A DNA stretch of 64,000 bases from Sipunculus nudus (GCA_026874595.1 CM049313.1:50767659-50831658), one strand, 5' to 3'; shown: positions 11,294 through 23,120, counted from the stretch's first letter. Numbers and translations are program-made. The notes: generated from the letters alone by a model not told the origin.

Positions 11294-11947
11294 ATATTCA
11301 GTACTTAATCAAAATCATTTTCTTTTTTCTTTATCCATGTACCATACAATATGAATCTTCCACAGCCAAATTTTATGTATTTACTTGTGTGTACCACAGC
11401 TTCATTATTGCAGCGCACGATGCCGCTCTAGATCCAGAAGTGGATTACAAACAGCATGCTGTATGCACTATGCACTCATTAAACTGTTCTTACTCGCATT
11501 ATATTCATGTAGCTTACGATATGTAAGTGGATTATAAGTTACTAGTTTTATACCCTGGTGTGTACGCCATGAAAGTACACAAACACATCTAACGATTGGT
11601 CTGGATTATCTTAACTGACAGCGTATCTATAGTCCATGACGCCTTGTCAAAAAATTTGCACCGTCGGAGACTCTCTATTGTCAGAGGGCCGAATGCACGC
11701 TACTTTATATTAAGTAAAAACTTATTAGCGTTTTGTCATTTAAGGTATACACCAGATTTGATCTGCAACGGATCTTTATGTCCACACAGTAAACATCGGT
11801 TAAAACAATTTGTAGTTGCAAACTTACTCTTTTTTCCGCATTACCGAACCATCACCGAACAAAGACTGAACGCTTCCTGATACAGTGTACATGTGTATGT
11901 TTAACACCCTTTGTCGTGAACTGTACTCAGATTTACAAAGGGTTACA

Positions 11948-12265
11948 TTTATTATTTCACCAGGCATTTTCTCTTTCAGAGCAATATTTCCCTGATATGA
12001 CTTAATTACACTGATTATTTTACCATGCACTCTTTCAGAGCATTCCTTCCCTGATATGACTTAACTACATGCACTGATAATATATTTTACCAGGCATTTT
12101 CTCTTTCAGAGCAAACATTCCTTGATATGACTTTATTACACTGATTATTTTACCAGGCATTTTTTCTTTCAGCGCAAACTTTCCCTGATATGACTAAATT
12201 AAATTGATTGTTTACAAGGATTTTTCTCTTTTAAAGCAATCTCTTTCCTTGACATAACTTAATAT
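11948..12265 (+). repeat. Tandem repeat of about 70 bp carrying splice-acceptor-like blocks
   Basis: Five degenerate copies. Each carries the core accaggcattttctctttcag, followed by agc(a)a..tccctgatatgacttaa and ttacactgattattttacc. Every copy contains a pyrimidine tract plus CAG or AAG. The array ends about 45 bp before the acceptor of the first HPGD coding exon. Confidence 0.75.
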
Positions 12266-12307
12266 ACGTGTATATATTATTCATTGGCCTTTTTTTACCT
12301 TTTCCAG

Positions 12308-15300
12308 ACAGTGTGCAGTATAAATAACCATGACAGTGAAGGTAGCACTGATAACAGGGGCTGCGCAGGGGCTGGGGAGAGCGTTTAGTGAACGTTTGCT
12401 GCAGAGAGGCGCAAAGGTGATTATTGAATTTATATAACACATTTCACCAAATTCACCAAAGACGTATTTTAAGTAAGAACTCATCGCAAAGTTACAAAGA
12501 TCAGGTCAAATTGTTCGTATTCAATAAAAGGGGCCAAATCACATATATGACCTTCATAAACTAAAGGTAATCCCTTAAAGTTTTTATATAAAAAATAGGC
12601 CAGAAAACATGGATAACACCGCAATCAGGTTTTGTCCATATCAAAGTGTTTATAAAATGTTAAGGCTCGCCAAAATAATCAGACAAATTCAACAAAGGCA
12701 TCTGGCAGCAGGTCAGATAAGTCAGAGCTTTGCAAATAGAGTTTTGCAACGTGACCTTTCTACCTCCGCATATATGCAACCTATACAAAACTAAGGTTAC
12801 ATGTCTTTCCCATTTGTAAACGTTGCTGTTTCTACAAACGTGTTGTTTACAAACAAGTTCAGAGATCCTTCACGAAGGCCCTATAGGAACTTTTTACAAC
12901 CAAAATTACCCTTAGATTAATAATATATAAAGAGAGGAAGCAAGAAATCACATATTCTTTTTCAAAAGGTAGGTGAATGTACACCTTTAAATAAAAAAAG
13001 TAGTTGTCGGAAACATCATCCCCCCGCGTTAGTCACATAATCCTGTAACGTGTAAGGGGATGTCACGGTTTGATAACCTTATCCAAGGCCACCTATGCAG
13101 AAAAAAATACCAAGTAACACCTATCCATAGCTCTATATGTCACAATAGCCGTGTGTCACAATATCATTTGAATTAACTCATTTTTATGGTTAATAAGATA
13201 ACCACCAAAACTAAACGGATTTTTCCTTGGATGTTATCTCAACGCTCAATAAAGTTTTTTCAAGTACTTTTCGAGTAAATCTGGTGATTGACAAACCGAA
13301 GTTAATGTATTACCTCTCCTATCTTGCGGAGGTTTAATTAAGTCCCGCCTGTCATAATCGGGATGCGAGAGCAATTGTAGGATTTGCAAGTGAAATAAGT
13401 GCTTTAGAAGCTTTCCGTCGGGGAGAGCTGAAGATAAGCCATGGTTCAAAGCTAGACCTTGTAGAATGAATACAGGATAATTAAGAAGATTTGATATTAA
13501 TAATGTCTGTGTAACATGTCAGAACACGTAGAGATGAAGAAACTTAAAAAATAGTGATGTAAGTCTAGAGACCTTTTGTTTTGGAGAAACTTTAAAATGA
13601 TTTAAGAATTTAAAATGAAGAAACTCCAGTAGGAGCAGGCCACATATTTAACAACGCTAACATTTTACCAGTTGTAGCGAAGTTCATTTAGTGTCATTGT
13701 TTTGCATTTGGAGACTAGTTAGTTCCATACTAAATACAACATGTGCAGACTTAGCTGCAATTTCACCCACTGGACACGCAGTTGTTGTTTCTAAAAGAAA
13801 ATATTAAAATCCCAGGATTTATATGGAAAATATGGAAATTATTGATCCCCAAAGTATACATTTTTCATCTTTCCCGACGGTTCAAGACTTAAACGTGCAT
13901 ATCTGAGGCTCGCGGCCACACAGGACAACCGTGACTTAGAAGGAGCTGGATCACCATCAATTATAATATAGGTTTCTGATTTGGTTTTTAAATGAAAGGG
14001 TTAAGCTATTGATGCTGTTCCAGGATCAGAACGAACCCAATCCATTTTTGAAGGACAAATAGTTATTTTATTTATGTTTCCAATAAGAAGTAGACGTTTT
14101 TTGCCAATACAGTATTTTTTTTGTACATAGCTTTCAGTGCCAAAATTCGATATGCATGTTTAATTGCAGGTGTGCCTGTCAGATGTGAATGGCAAACAAG
14201 GTGCTGCCACCTTGCAGGAACTACAGAAACTATATGGAGACAAATCCTGTGTGTTTACAAAATGCGATGTGACAAAAAAATCAGAGTTTGAAGGTAAGGC
14301 CAGGAACATGTTACACACAGACCATAATTTACTTGTCACCAAAATGTGAATATAGTGTTATAATATAAGCTTCGCCAAGTCATGCACATTCCTGGTTGGC
14401 CTACGGTAGTTCCTGCCATCTAGTGGCTAACTGTATAACTAAATGCGATTCGACAACTTGTGTGAGGTCTAAATTGAGGTCTATATCGCAATTAACTAAT
14501 GTGTATGTCATTCCTTATTTTAAAATAATAACTACTGAATACATATGCAAATTGATAAACTGATTCACCCCGAACATACAATTTGCACTTTTATGTTTAC
14601 TATTAATTTACCTATGATTTGACCATACCCAAATAAAATCTCACAAATAATAAATATATAATTTATGAACATATACGCCGCGTATTTGCTTTTCAATTAT
14701 TTTATTTTTTAACTATGGTGTGTTACGAAGACAAATTGCTCAGGGGAAAATACTGGGACGATCCGGGATTCGTACCCATGTCGGTGGCGCAAAGGTCCGG
14801 CGTACCAACCGCTTCGCTAGAAAACTATGAAACTAATCCGTACCTGCTCATTAGAGTTTCTGATCACTTTATTCGAGGTAATTTTTACAGCTTCTCCAAA
14901 AGTTCACAGACGACAAGGTACACACACATACATCACTCATGTCGTGCCCCCCCCCCCCCGAAGTGACATCGGCTTGATATCAGGGTAATATTGGGGAAAC
15001 ATATGCAGGAGACACATCGGGGTGACATCAGTATGACTTCCTAGGCCCAGTTTCAGCAAGAATGCGTATGGCTTAAGTCACATATATTACCGAAACGTCA
15101 GGATAAGTCAGTTCAGTTTAAGTAAACGCGATTAAGCCAAGTCGGCCTGAACCTTGGTAATTTCCTTTTCAGTGCCACCTTTTAATGAAATAATGACCTA
15201 CGCAGCAGACGATCTTTGATACCACTCAGAAAAATGGTAAACAACCAGTTTAAAACCATCCGACGGGCAGACATCCTGCACAAAATTAAGCCTCCCCGGT

Positions 15301-18050
15301 TTACGCCTGGCATTTCAGCCCACCAGGTGACTTAAGTCATTAAAGTTATTTTTTACCGAAACTGACTTAAAATTCGACAAACAACCTTTTAAGTTGGTTT
15401 ACTGAAAATGGGCACTGAAGTGTAGAAGATCTGAGTTACATCGGGTCGGCATCGGAATGACATCGGGACAATATCGGCATGACATCGGAACGAGATCGGA
15501 ATTATATAGGGAAGAATTCGAAATGATATCGGGACGACATCGGAATGCCATCAGGAGGATATCGGAGTAACATCGGGACCCTATCGGAATGCAAACAGGA
15601 CTACATTGGAGTGACACTTAACCGTTGTCACCCAACTCCCCTGTAGCCACCTAAAGGAAATGCCCGTTTTGGGTCTTTAGTGCAAGATTGTCCTGATGTG
15701 CCCCCCCCCCCCAAACTCACACAATTGGCACATTTTTAAAAAAATGAGGAATTTTTTCACAACCATGAGAGACTCCTCTGGTGAATTCGGCCCACCAATG
15801 AAATCCGTCCATATCAACTCGGATCTTGGGAAACCCATCCCACAAACCAGTCCAACCGCAAGAACGGTTACTATGCTGATTGATATAAATGACGCAGACC
15901 CATGTCGTTTACCAATCAGATTAGGTCACCTGTATGTATAAGTTCGTTCAGGTTATCTATCTTCATTCTATATTTTTCCCATTTTCATATTTTCCTCACT
16001 TGGTTTGCAGACACATTTAGATTGACTAAAGACACGTTTGGAGCGATCGATCTAGTCATAAACAACGCTGGAATACTCAACGAAAATGAATGGGAGAAAT
16101 CTCTACAGGTCAATCTGGTAGGTTTGATTTTTCAATTATCCTTGCTATTTCGAGAAATTCGCCTGCGTGCTTTTGATGAATAGAATTTTTTATTGAATGA
16201 GTTATCATTTATTCAGAAAAGTATTAGCGAACATGGATTAAACGTTGCATATGAAGTATTATCCACTAATTGCTCTCTCTTTCGCGTAAGTTAACAAAAC
16301 CTACTTTTTTTAAATTCTCAATCATGCTCCGTATGTTTGTCCCATAGCAATTAGAACTAATTGACAGGGGAGTAGCCAGGATTGAGGGAGGGGAGGGGGC
16401 CATCGTCAGTGGCGGATCAAGAAATTCGAAAACGGGGGGGGGGGGGGGGGGGGGTAAGGGGCGCTTATATGCATGTATATATATTGTTGTGTATATATCT
16501 TATTTTTATTAATATTATTATTATCATTATTATTATTACTATACTTTATTGTTTCAGTGTAAGAAAAAATATATTTTTTTTAATTTTCAATTATGAAACA
16601 TGGTTTAATAAGGTTAGTTACTGGTACATGGGGTGGGTATGGGAGGTGGGTTTCCCCCTCGCATATAGGGAAATTTTGAATATACAATGTCAAGAGGACA
16701 TTTTGAGGCAATTTTCACAAAACAATGAGCATATCCTGTTCCTGAAAAACTGTTCCCTAATGTCTTTGCGTTATGTAGTTATGATTCAATGGCGCAAAAG
16801 CGCAATCACGCTTGTACATATCAAAATATTATCTTTTAAATGTAATGCACGTGGAGAAATAACTGAATTAATATGTTAAATTTTGCATTTTACCGGGTTT
16901 TGTGGTCTCGACAGCACACAGGACTACTAAGAGCTCAACACAGATCGCGAGTTTGAGTACCGGTATCACCAGAGGAGCCGTAAGATTGTTCACGGTCCAC
17001 CCCAACCAGGGCTCAGTGCTCGATCGATCTGCAGTTGTTCTGCAGCTGATCATAAATATCCTTATACTCAACTAATAAATTTGAAGGTAATTGTAACTGC
17101 AGATAACTTAAATAAAGTCTAATAGCTTATTAATAATAAGAAATATGAAAAACGAATATTAATCCTGAGAATCGGAAATTAGATAAAATGAGAGATTTTG
17201 CAGCTCAACGGGGGGCCGCGCGCCGAAGGCGCCCCCTTTGGAATCGTCACTAATAGCATATATCCGCCACTGATTTAAGACATATATATATATTAATTAG
17301 ATTAAGTGAATTTCCGAAAGGACGGCGAGTAATGGATGCGACCGGGGCGGGGAGGGGGGGGGGGGCATGGCCCCCTGCGGCCCCCCCCCCCCTTGGCTAC
17401 GCCCCTGTAATTGTATCTGCCAAAACGAAGTTTCGCGGATACTGTGTTTTCATCCAGATTCGCCGCCGTGTATCATCAGTTGTCTCATTATCACGAGTGC
17501 TGGCGACATCTACAGTCGTATTCACATAGCGTCAAATCGTGAACAGAGTTTAGGAGTTGTTTGATGCGTTGGATCACAGTTGCTTGAATCCTGATTTAGG
17601 GAGAATTGGGAGGAAGCGATTACGCATAGGAAGAATGCGTGTTTTGAGCACTTCTTTTGTGATACACACTATATATATATTGGTTACCTAAGGCACGACC
17701 GTATACTCATTTAGTGCACAGTTTCACCCATTTCTCGATAAAATCACATCCACAAAGAAGGATTCAAGCGACTGTGATTGGATTGAAATTTTCCATTTGC
17801 AAGGGTTTAGATCGTGGATATCTTTCTCGTATTAAAGACTGAAAGTGCCAAGTGGAATTGTTACAATAACGAGTCCTGCGGTCGGAAGATGACACTCAAT
17901 TGTCGGGGTGGATAACTCGACTTAGAATAATCATATAATGCCTTATTTCATTTTTTAAGTTGTAGCCCGCATTTTCTTCAACGCCCAGTTAATATATTGA
18001 CCTTGCTCCTGATCCACAAATTTAGATCTCATATCCAAGGATATGCTCTA

Positions 18051-18084
<34 letters not shown>

Positions 18085-20890
18085 CCTCTCTCTCTCTCTC
18101 TCTCATCCCATTCGACTCCCGTTTTTTGTCTTATCCTCTTATTTTATTTAAAGTTTGGTGTGGTACATGGGACCAAGTTGGCCATTGAGCACATGAGGCA
18201 GGACCGTGGAGGATCGGGAGGTCACGTGATCAACATAGCGTCCATGGCAGGAGTCGCGGCCGTCCCATTTGGTCCAGTGTATGCCGCAACTAAACACGGT
18301 GTCGTAGGCTTGTCACGCAGTTACGGGGTAAGTGATTAAACTTCAACAGACAAAGAAGGTTTAATCTAAAAGGATAGGGCACTCCGAAATCAAAGCTAAC
18401 TGCGAAGCTGTTACCCGAAGTTTATTTTCCTGGAATGTTGTCATTACAGAGTTCGGCTATTGTACCCCCCCCCCCCCCCTCGCCCCCCTGGGCGCTTTAT
18501 TAAACCCTCTTGTTTAGACTCGAGATTGATCAGATTTTAGTGTACCGACAGACGTAACTAAGTGTCAGCTTTAATCACTAAGTGAAATGAGTCACTATAT
18601 AATTTCAGTTTAACATGACACATACCTTCGGCAACGATTATCAGCTGCGTTCAACGTATCCCTTAATCGCATATTTTGAACACTGCTCGATTTTCGCGAT
18701 GAAATCATCTGGTAAATGTATAAGGGAATCCAGTCACCTATAAAACATGTTGAATGAACACGTAACATAGCTTCTTCCCTTATAAAACAAATGGTAACCT
18801 GCCAAAACATTGCCGTAAAACCGTTCGCTTACTCTTGTAAAGGAGTGTTAAAACAGTGGACCGGGCGCGATCACAGGTGTTAACATAAACACAGCGTGTG
18901 GGACTCCGTGCATCGCTGAGCTACAGCATCTGCCAGTCATGAGATGTCCTGACTGACTTGGCCCAAAAATGTATTACATTTTCGAGCTAGCTGAAACATC
19001 ATGGGTTCCGGCTCACAATCAGTCAACCAGTCACATGGTCTTGTTTTGGTAAACACACTCACCTGGGCTGTGTTTACAAACACGCAGAGGCATAACTTGG
19101 CGTAAAACAGCCGTATACTAGGGAATGACACTTTGTGCTGGGATGATTTTGCAGGGAAACTTGTATAAAGCACAACTTAACTGATAATGTGGAAGAATAG
19201 GCAAAATATTGCTTCTGATTATGTCCCTTTAAGTGTTAAGCACGGGCGCCAGGACAATTATCTTTGAGGGGAGGTCCTATTCCATATTTATTTAATTGAA
19301 AAAAAAATATTATTTGTTATATTTTTACGGTAATATTATTTAGGTTTACAGGCATAAATCTTGATCTGAAAGGTCGAATTACGTATCATCAATTGTCTGA
19401 CGCTTGTGTCTTGTATTGCCGCACGGTTGCCGTCCGTTCATCGCATTTGTTCGATGGATGCGCTAAAGCGGTATTACTGTATATAATAACAATCTCATGT
19501 TGCGAAGTTACCTGTTGTCAAAATTGTTTTTTTTTTAATTATTTCAGAATGAATATGTACAGAAAAAACTTGGTATTCGTGTGAACACTTTGTGTCCTGC
19601 CTACACCAAGACAGAGATCCTGAAACTGAATGAGGAATCCGTCCTTCTTCGAGCATGGGCGGAGGCCCATGTGAAAGAAATTGGAGTCATGGAGTAAGAG
19701 TTTTGATTGTAATGCGTGTTTGCAAGGGCCGATTCCTGTATAAGCCACAGATAAGGTTGCTAATTAACGAACCATGTTTCCAGAGGTGTGATCACTAATC
19801 TGTTTGAGCAGATGCATCATAATCTCTTGTTCATCTTAGTTAACTGGGCATCTTATTTCCGAGGGATTCTTATTCACGATTATTTCCCATTCGCAAATAT
19901 CGCGAAATTAAAACCCTCGCGAACAACTTTAGTATCTGCGAATTAGCAAGAAAGTATCCAGTTTTACAGCGAGCACAAAGATATGGTTGGCTCCCCCCAC
20001 CCAGAAAAAATTCTTGACTGACGTTTTACCACGAACCCATTACAGGTTACACGGACCTTACATGCGTGAAAATTGCACGTGTGGCTAATTTCATGCACAT
20101 ATATGCATTTACACTATAACCGACACATGGGTTTTGCACATACAATGAATTTACAAATCGTTATGATTTCCAAATATATACGCATGTTCGCATATACGCA
20201 AATATGGGTGTCAGCCAAGCGGGATGCAGGGGGCTTGTATCTATGCAGTTTTATCAGAACTTGGAATTAGTGCTGCGTGAAATGTATTGGGAGTATTTCT
20301 TTCAACATCTGACCACCGTTTTCTCAAATAATTAAATTAATTATTTGCAATGTGGAATATAGAAATATATCAAAATGTCGATATGTTTTCCTTCAGTCTA
20401 TAGCCTAAGTTGTTCTCATCCTGGTTGTACATATCTGTTTAAAAGATCTGTTTTAAATCCTGAATTTAAGCCAGTTTTAACAAGATCATTTGGCTGAAGA
20501 CTTAATATTTTCATATTTATCTACTGTAATTCCTATCAAGTGTATTTTTTTTAATAAAATTCTTCACTCAGGCAATTCAGGCACAGGAAAGTCTTACGGT
20601 CTTGACTTTTATCTGATGTCATGTTTCAGTCTGAATTAAACTTATTTAAAGCATTTAGATCATCGAAACCAAACTGATATACGCATCCTATAAGCATAAT
20701 CATTTACTCACATTAACCCCGGCTGTCTGCTGAGCATCATAACCCGCAGGTCACTTCTACTTTACTTTGTTGTAGGGTCAGTAAGGTCGTGGAAGGTATG
20801 GAGATGTTACTGGACGATCCTCAACAAAACGGAGCGGTACTAATGTTGTCCGAACGATTTGGGACCAAGTATATGAAATACAAGATGTGA
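12308..20890 (+). CDS. HPGD: 15-hydroxyprostaglandin dehydrogenase [NAD+]-like short-chain dehydrogenase, complete
   Basis: Six coding exons (12330-12416, 14170-14293, 16011-16117, 18154-18327, 19548-19693, 20776-20890) join in phase into 250 residues; human HPGD has 266. Classical SDR marks in order: TGAAQGLG cofactor loop (residues 9-16), Asp34 after the second strand (favours NAD+ over NADP+), NNAG at 88-91, catalytic Asn105, Ser136 in NIAS, Tyr149 and Lys153 in YAATK, and a CPAYTKTEI segment after the next strand. The Asn/Ser/Tyr/Lys spacing equals that of human Asn107/Ser138/Tyr151/Lys155. The family oxidises the 15-hydroxyl of prostaglandins and related hydroxylated fatty acids in the cytosol. 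The C-terminus lacks the longer human tail. An SDR of other specificity is possible, but WEKSLQVNL and the overall exon order fit HPGD best. The first coding exon has a short 5' UTR joined to an upstream non-coding exon that I could not place. Confidence 0.85.
12330..12416 (+). CDS. HPGD: HPGD-like coding exon 1
   Basis: ATG at 12330, 29 codons, phase 0 exit at aag|gtgatt. It encodes [19 protein letters not shown] and on to RGAK, i.e. the first beta strand and the glycine-rich NAD loop. The acceptor ttttccag ends at 12307, so 22 bases of 5' UTR lie in this exon. Confidence 0.85.
12527..12975 (+). repeat. Dispersed repeat R1, copy B (HPGD intron 1)
   Basis: It starts aaaggggccaaatcacatat and shares ggcatctggcagcag, gagctttgcaaatagagttt and gtgacctttctacctcc with copies A and C. 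It extends through cacgaaggccctataggaac and ctttttcaaaaggtaggtg. Confidence 0.65.
12976..14169. other. HPGD intron 1 remainder, nothing recognised
   Basis: AT-rich, no convincing gene or repeat structure seen. Confidence 0.4.
14170..14293 (+). CDS. HPGD: HPGD-like coding exon 2
   Basis: Acceptor tttaattgcag, donor gaag|gtaagg; it encodes 41 codons plus one base. VCLSDVN holds Asp34, the residue that contacts the adenosine ribose. [11 protein letters not shown] is the CDVT motif that precedes the helix in this family. Confidence 0.85.
14720..14830 (-). mobile_element. tRNA-derived SINE
   Basis: Read on the minus strand, ctagcgaagcggttggtac looks like a tRNA A box region. gggtacgaatcccgg looks like a B box about 40 bases further on. 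There is no acceptor-stem pairing, so it is a SINE head rather than a tRNA gene. The same sequence family recurs three times at 30879-31410. Confidence 0.6.
14963..15620. repeat. Degenerate 17-bp minisatellite (gacatcgggatgatatcgg type), interrupted
   Basis: Short units built on atcgg occur at 14963-15035 and 15427-15620. The intervening 15046-15415 has a different composition. Its edges gcccagtttcagcaa and ttactgaaaatgggc are imperfect inverted repeats, as if a MITE had inserted in the array. Confidence 0.55.
16011..16117 (+). CDS. HPGD: HPGD-like coding exon 3
   Basis: Acceptor ggtttgcag, donor ctg|gtaggt; phase 1 in, phase 0 out. It encodes the [10 protein letters not shown] strand (NNAG motif) and WEKSLQVNL with catalytic Asn105. 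Confidence 0.85.
16365..17407 (+). mobile_element. Non-autonomous DNA transposon with CAGGGG(C/A)GTAGCCA termini, copy 1
   Basis: The left end is CAGGGGAGTAGCCAGG and the right end is CTTGGCTACGCCCCTG. A poly-G run lies near 16433, and a ccgcgcgccgaaggcgcccc block near 17216. A second full-length copy in opposite orientation is at 45289-46321. The 165-codon open frame at 16382-16879 is part of the element and matches no transposase. Confidence 0.8.
18048..18104. repeat. (CT)n microsatellite next to the HPGD exon 4 acceptor
   Basis: A nearly pure CT tract ending about 50 bases before the acceptor at 18153. It is long enough to act as an extended polypyrimidine tract. Confidence 0.95.
18154..18327 (+). 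CDS. HPGD: HPGD-like coding exon 4 (catalytic exon)
   Basis: 58 codons, phase 0 to 0, donor ggg|gtaagt. It encodes [10 protein letters not shown] with Ser136, and [12 protein letters not shown] with Tyr149 and Lys153. The acceptor is weak (tttatttaaag), but a 57-bp CT tract lies 50-105 bases upstream. Confidence 0.85.
18328..19547. other. HPGD intron 4, no gene recognised
   Basis: It contains a poly-C run near 18467 and moderately CpG-rich single-copy DNA. No element boundaries were seen. Confidence 0.4.
19548..19693 (+). CDS. HPGD: HPGD-like coding exon 5
   Basis: Acceptor aattatttcag; the donor is atg-ga|gtaaga, so the exon leaves in phase 2. It encodes [18 protein letters not shown], the strand and loop after the catalytic helix that close over the nicotinamide, then the substrate-lid helices. 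Confidence 0.8.
20776..20890 (+). CDS. HPGD: HPGD-like coding exon 6 and stop
   Basis: Acceptor gttgtag; phase 2 in. [11 protein letters not shown] then NGAVLMLSE is the usual last helix and strand of the fold. It ends KYMKYKM with TGA at 20888-20890. AATAAA hexamers cluster at 21440-21456. Confidence 0.85.
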
Positions 20891-21104
20891 TCCAAAATGG
20901 TACTGAAGATGTGATTTAAAAGTTGTTACATAAGTCTTTCGTAGATTTCCCAGGTTTACTTTTGCACATGTATTTATTCATATATATTCAAGTTTCGCTA
21001 ACTCTCTTTAATAAGCACATAAACTGCCTAAAAAAGTATATGGCAACGGTATTAATGGTCTTCAAAACTTTTAAATAATCATAAGAGACTGCACAAAATC
21101 AAGA

Positions 21105-21109
<5 letters not shown>

Positions 21110-21185
<76 letters not shown>

Positions 21186-21250
21186 ATATATATATACACA
21201 CAAATATATATATGTATATATATACACAATATATACATATATATATATGT
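21110..21250. repeat. (TC)n(TA)n microsatellite downstream of HPGD
   Basis: About 21 TC units, then TA with tgtgta and tacaca interruptions. Confidence 0.95.
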
Positions 21251-21439
21251 GTATATGACGTCTAATAGGTGTTGGTCCATGACATATTACATATGATCTT
21301 TCCTTTTTCGAATATATTTATAAATCTCACTGAACTGTGTAATGCAGTCTATAAATCTTCAAAGTAGCTAAAGATGTCCACTCTTCTATTGAGAATATAT
21401 TATATTTACTTGAATGTATGATACCTTGTCAACAAATGT

Positions 21440-21456
21440 AATAAATAAATAATAAA
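21440..21456 (+). terminator. Clustered polyadenylation signals of the HPGD-like gene
   Basis: Overlapping AATAAA hexamers (aataaataaataataaaa) lie about 550 bp after the stop codon. A 3' UTR of this size would include the microsatellite at 21110-21250. Confidence 0.45.
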
Positions 21457-22517
21457 ATTACAACAAGGTTTATAAAAAAATTCCTTGTGTTTTATTACAG
21501 AAACACCAGTTTATTATCGAGTCATATATTTTCCTCGTTTAATTAGCGTTTAACAGTTAAAAACTGGGTTTTGTGCTATCCTAATTAATAATCTGTGATA
21601 TTATCAAAATAGACTCCCTGTCACTCAGTAAACTATAATACACTCAAAGATCGCATACCTCCTCCCACTTTCTCGATCATCAGATCCGGAATATTACCAG
21701 AATCCTGATCAAATTTGGGATGTGGTACATAGGAACAGGAAATTAGTTAAATAATAAGTTTATAATTAAATATAGCTGAGATATTTGTTGGTATCGTTTG
21801 CTGCATCGCACGTGAGCTCTATTCTGCAGAACAATGTCGGTTCCATTTGGGTCACACCATGCAGTGCACATGGAAAAGGTGTGAAAGCGCATATACATGT
21901 AAACGTCATTCATACCAGTGAATGACGGCGGTCTCCATCTCGGACAACAAAAATCTGATTTATAACAAAAATATTATATAGTGTTCCTGATAAACACTAG
22001 CATTTAATTGATAATTCATAATCTGTTATCCTGGCCCTCTTCAAAATTTCATTAAAATTACTTGCTGAGTGAAGTTGCTAACAGACAAACCTGCGCTGAA
22101 ACATTATCTCTTTGGTGGAGGTAAAATAACACCGTACAGCCTTCGTTTAATTGTTACACTGCGCAGAATCACACACGGTAGGACTCTGCCGAGTAAGAAA
22201 TTTTGGTAATAAAATCTTTTAAATACATTATACTTGGACTTCTTAAATGTTAGATAAGAATTAATATTCGACAAGCATGCACATGTGCAGTGTACACCGG
22301 TTTTTTCTTGAACTATAACATATTGTGAGTTTGAAGTTTGACAGTTAAGACAAGTAGTCCCGGCCGTCCTCCGGTCCCAAACTGGATGAGGTTACTTTTT
22401 AGTAGAAACGACCTCTGGCGGAATGTTTTTCGATAGACTGGTACCCGTGCCCTAAACGTATTCGAAATTTGAGGAGGCAGTGGCAAGGAGAGATCGAGTG
22501 AAGAAACACAGACTTTA
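21457..22517. other. Intergenic DNA, nothing recognised
   Basis: Mostly single-copy-looking AT-rich sequence; no supported gene. Confidence 0.35.
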
Positions 22518-22861
22518 GGCCAAAAAAAAAAAAAATAAAAGGTATGGTTCTCAGGCACCGCCCGCATCAATTTTAAACCCCCGCATCAAACATTTTTATT
22601 TTGATTTTTAATAGAAACTTACGAATTATGAGCTGCAGCCGCTCGGACATTTCTTTCAAGAAGATAAAATCATACAGTTTCCTTTGTTATGAAGTTCTTT
22701 TACTTGTTTAGCAAAATAAATCTGTTATTATCATGCTTTTCACTTATCATTTGACATTTTTATCGAAACATACCAAAAAATTAAATATAAAAAAACCGCC
22801 CGCCCGCATTGATTTATGAAAAAAAGTGCCTGAGAACCATACCTTTTTTTTTATTTTGGCC
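22518..22861. mobile_element. Palindromic MITE with about 40-bp inverted ends
   Basis: The left end runs ggccaaaa..ataaaaggtatggttctcaggcac. The right end is its complement, gtgcctgagaaccatacc..ttattttggcc. Inside each end, cccgcatcaattt and cccgcattgattt are also partly mirrored. It is 344 bp with no coding capacity. Confidence 0.75.
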
Positions 22862-22870
22862 TTATAGGTA

Positions 22871-23120
22871 GAGTGGGTTCTCAATTGTTCCCATGTGTGA
22901 TTGGGTGGTGCAAGGCCTGCTTTCAGAATTAAATTAATTTAACTAGTGAAACATGTTGGTTTTAACCTTTCCAGAACAGTTGGCGCTTATACGGCAGAAA
23001 ATCTGTGCTTGTATTAAGATTTGGAAACTAAGGCCTGTGTCACGTTAAGCTTTCCTGTGGCTGACAACAATGCAGAGTAGGGGTGCCCTTTTGAAAAAAA
23101 AAAACTCTGAGAACCCACAC
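22871..23120. repeat. Related short inverted-repeat element
   Basis: gtgggttctca (22873-22883) is answered by tgagaacccac (from 23108). Both resemble the ggttctcaggcac tip of the adjacent MITE at 22518-22861, so this is probably a second, diverged member. Confidence 0.4.

Noticed and set aside
14720-14830. tRNA gene on the minus strand
   Set aside because: A and B box-like motifs are present but acceptor-stem pairing is missing, and diverged copies recur at 30879-31410, as expected for a SINE.
16382-16879. 165-codon open frame with a glycine run
   Set aside because: The run is a poly-G tract, and the frame lies wholly inside a non-autonomous transposon with a second copy at 45289-46321.
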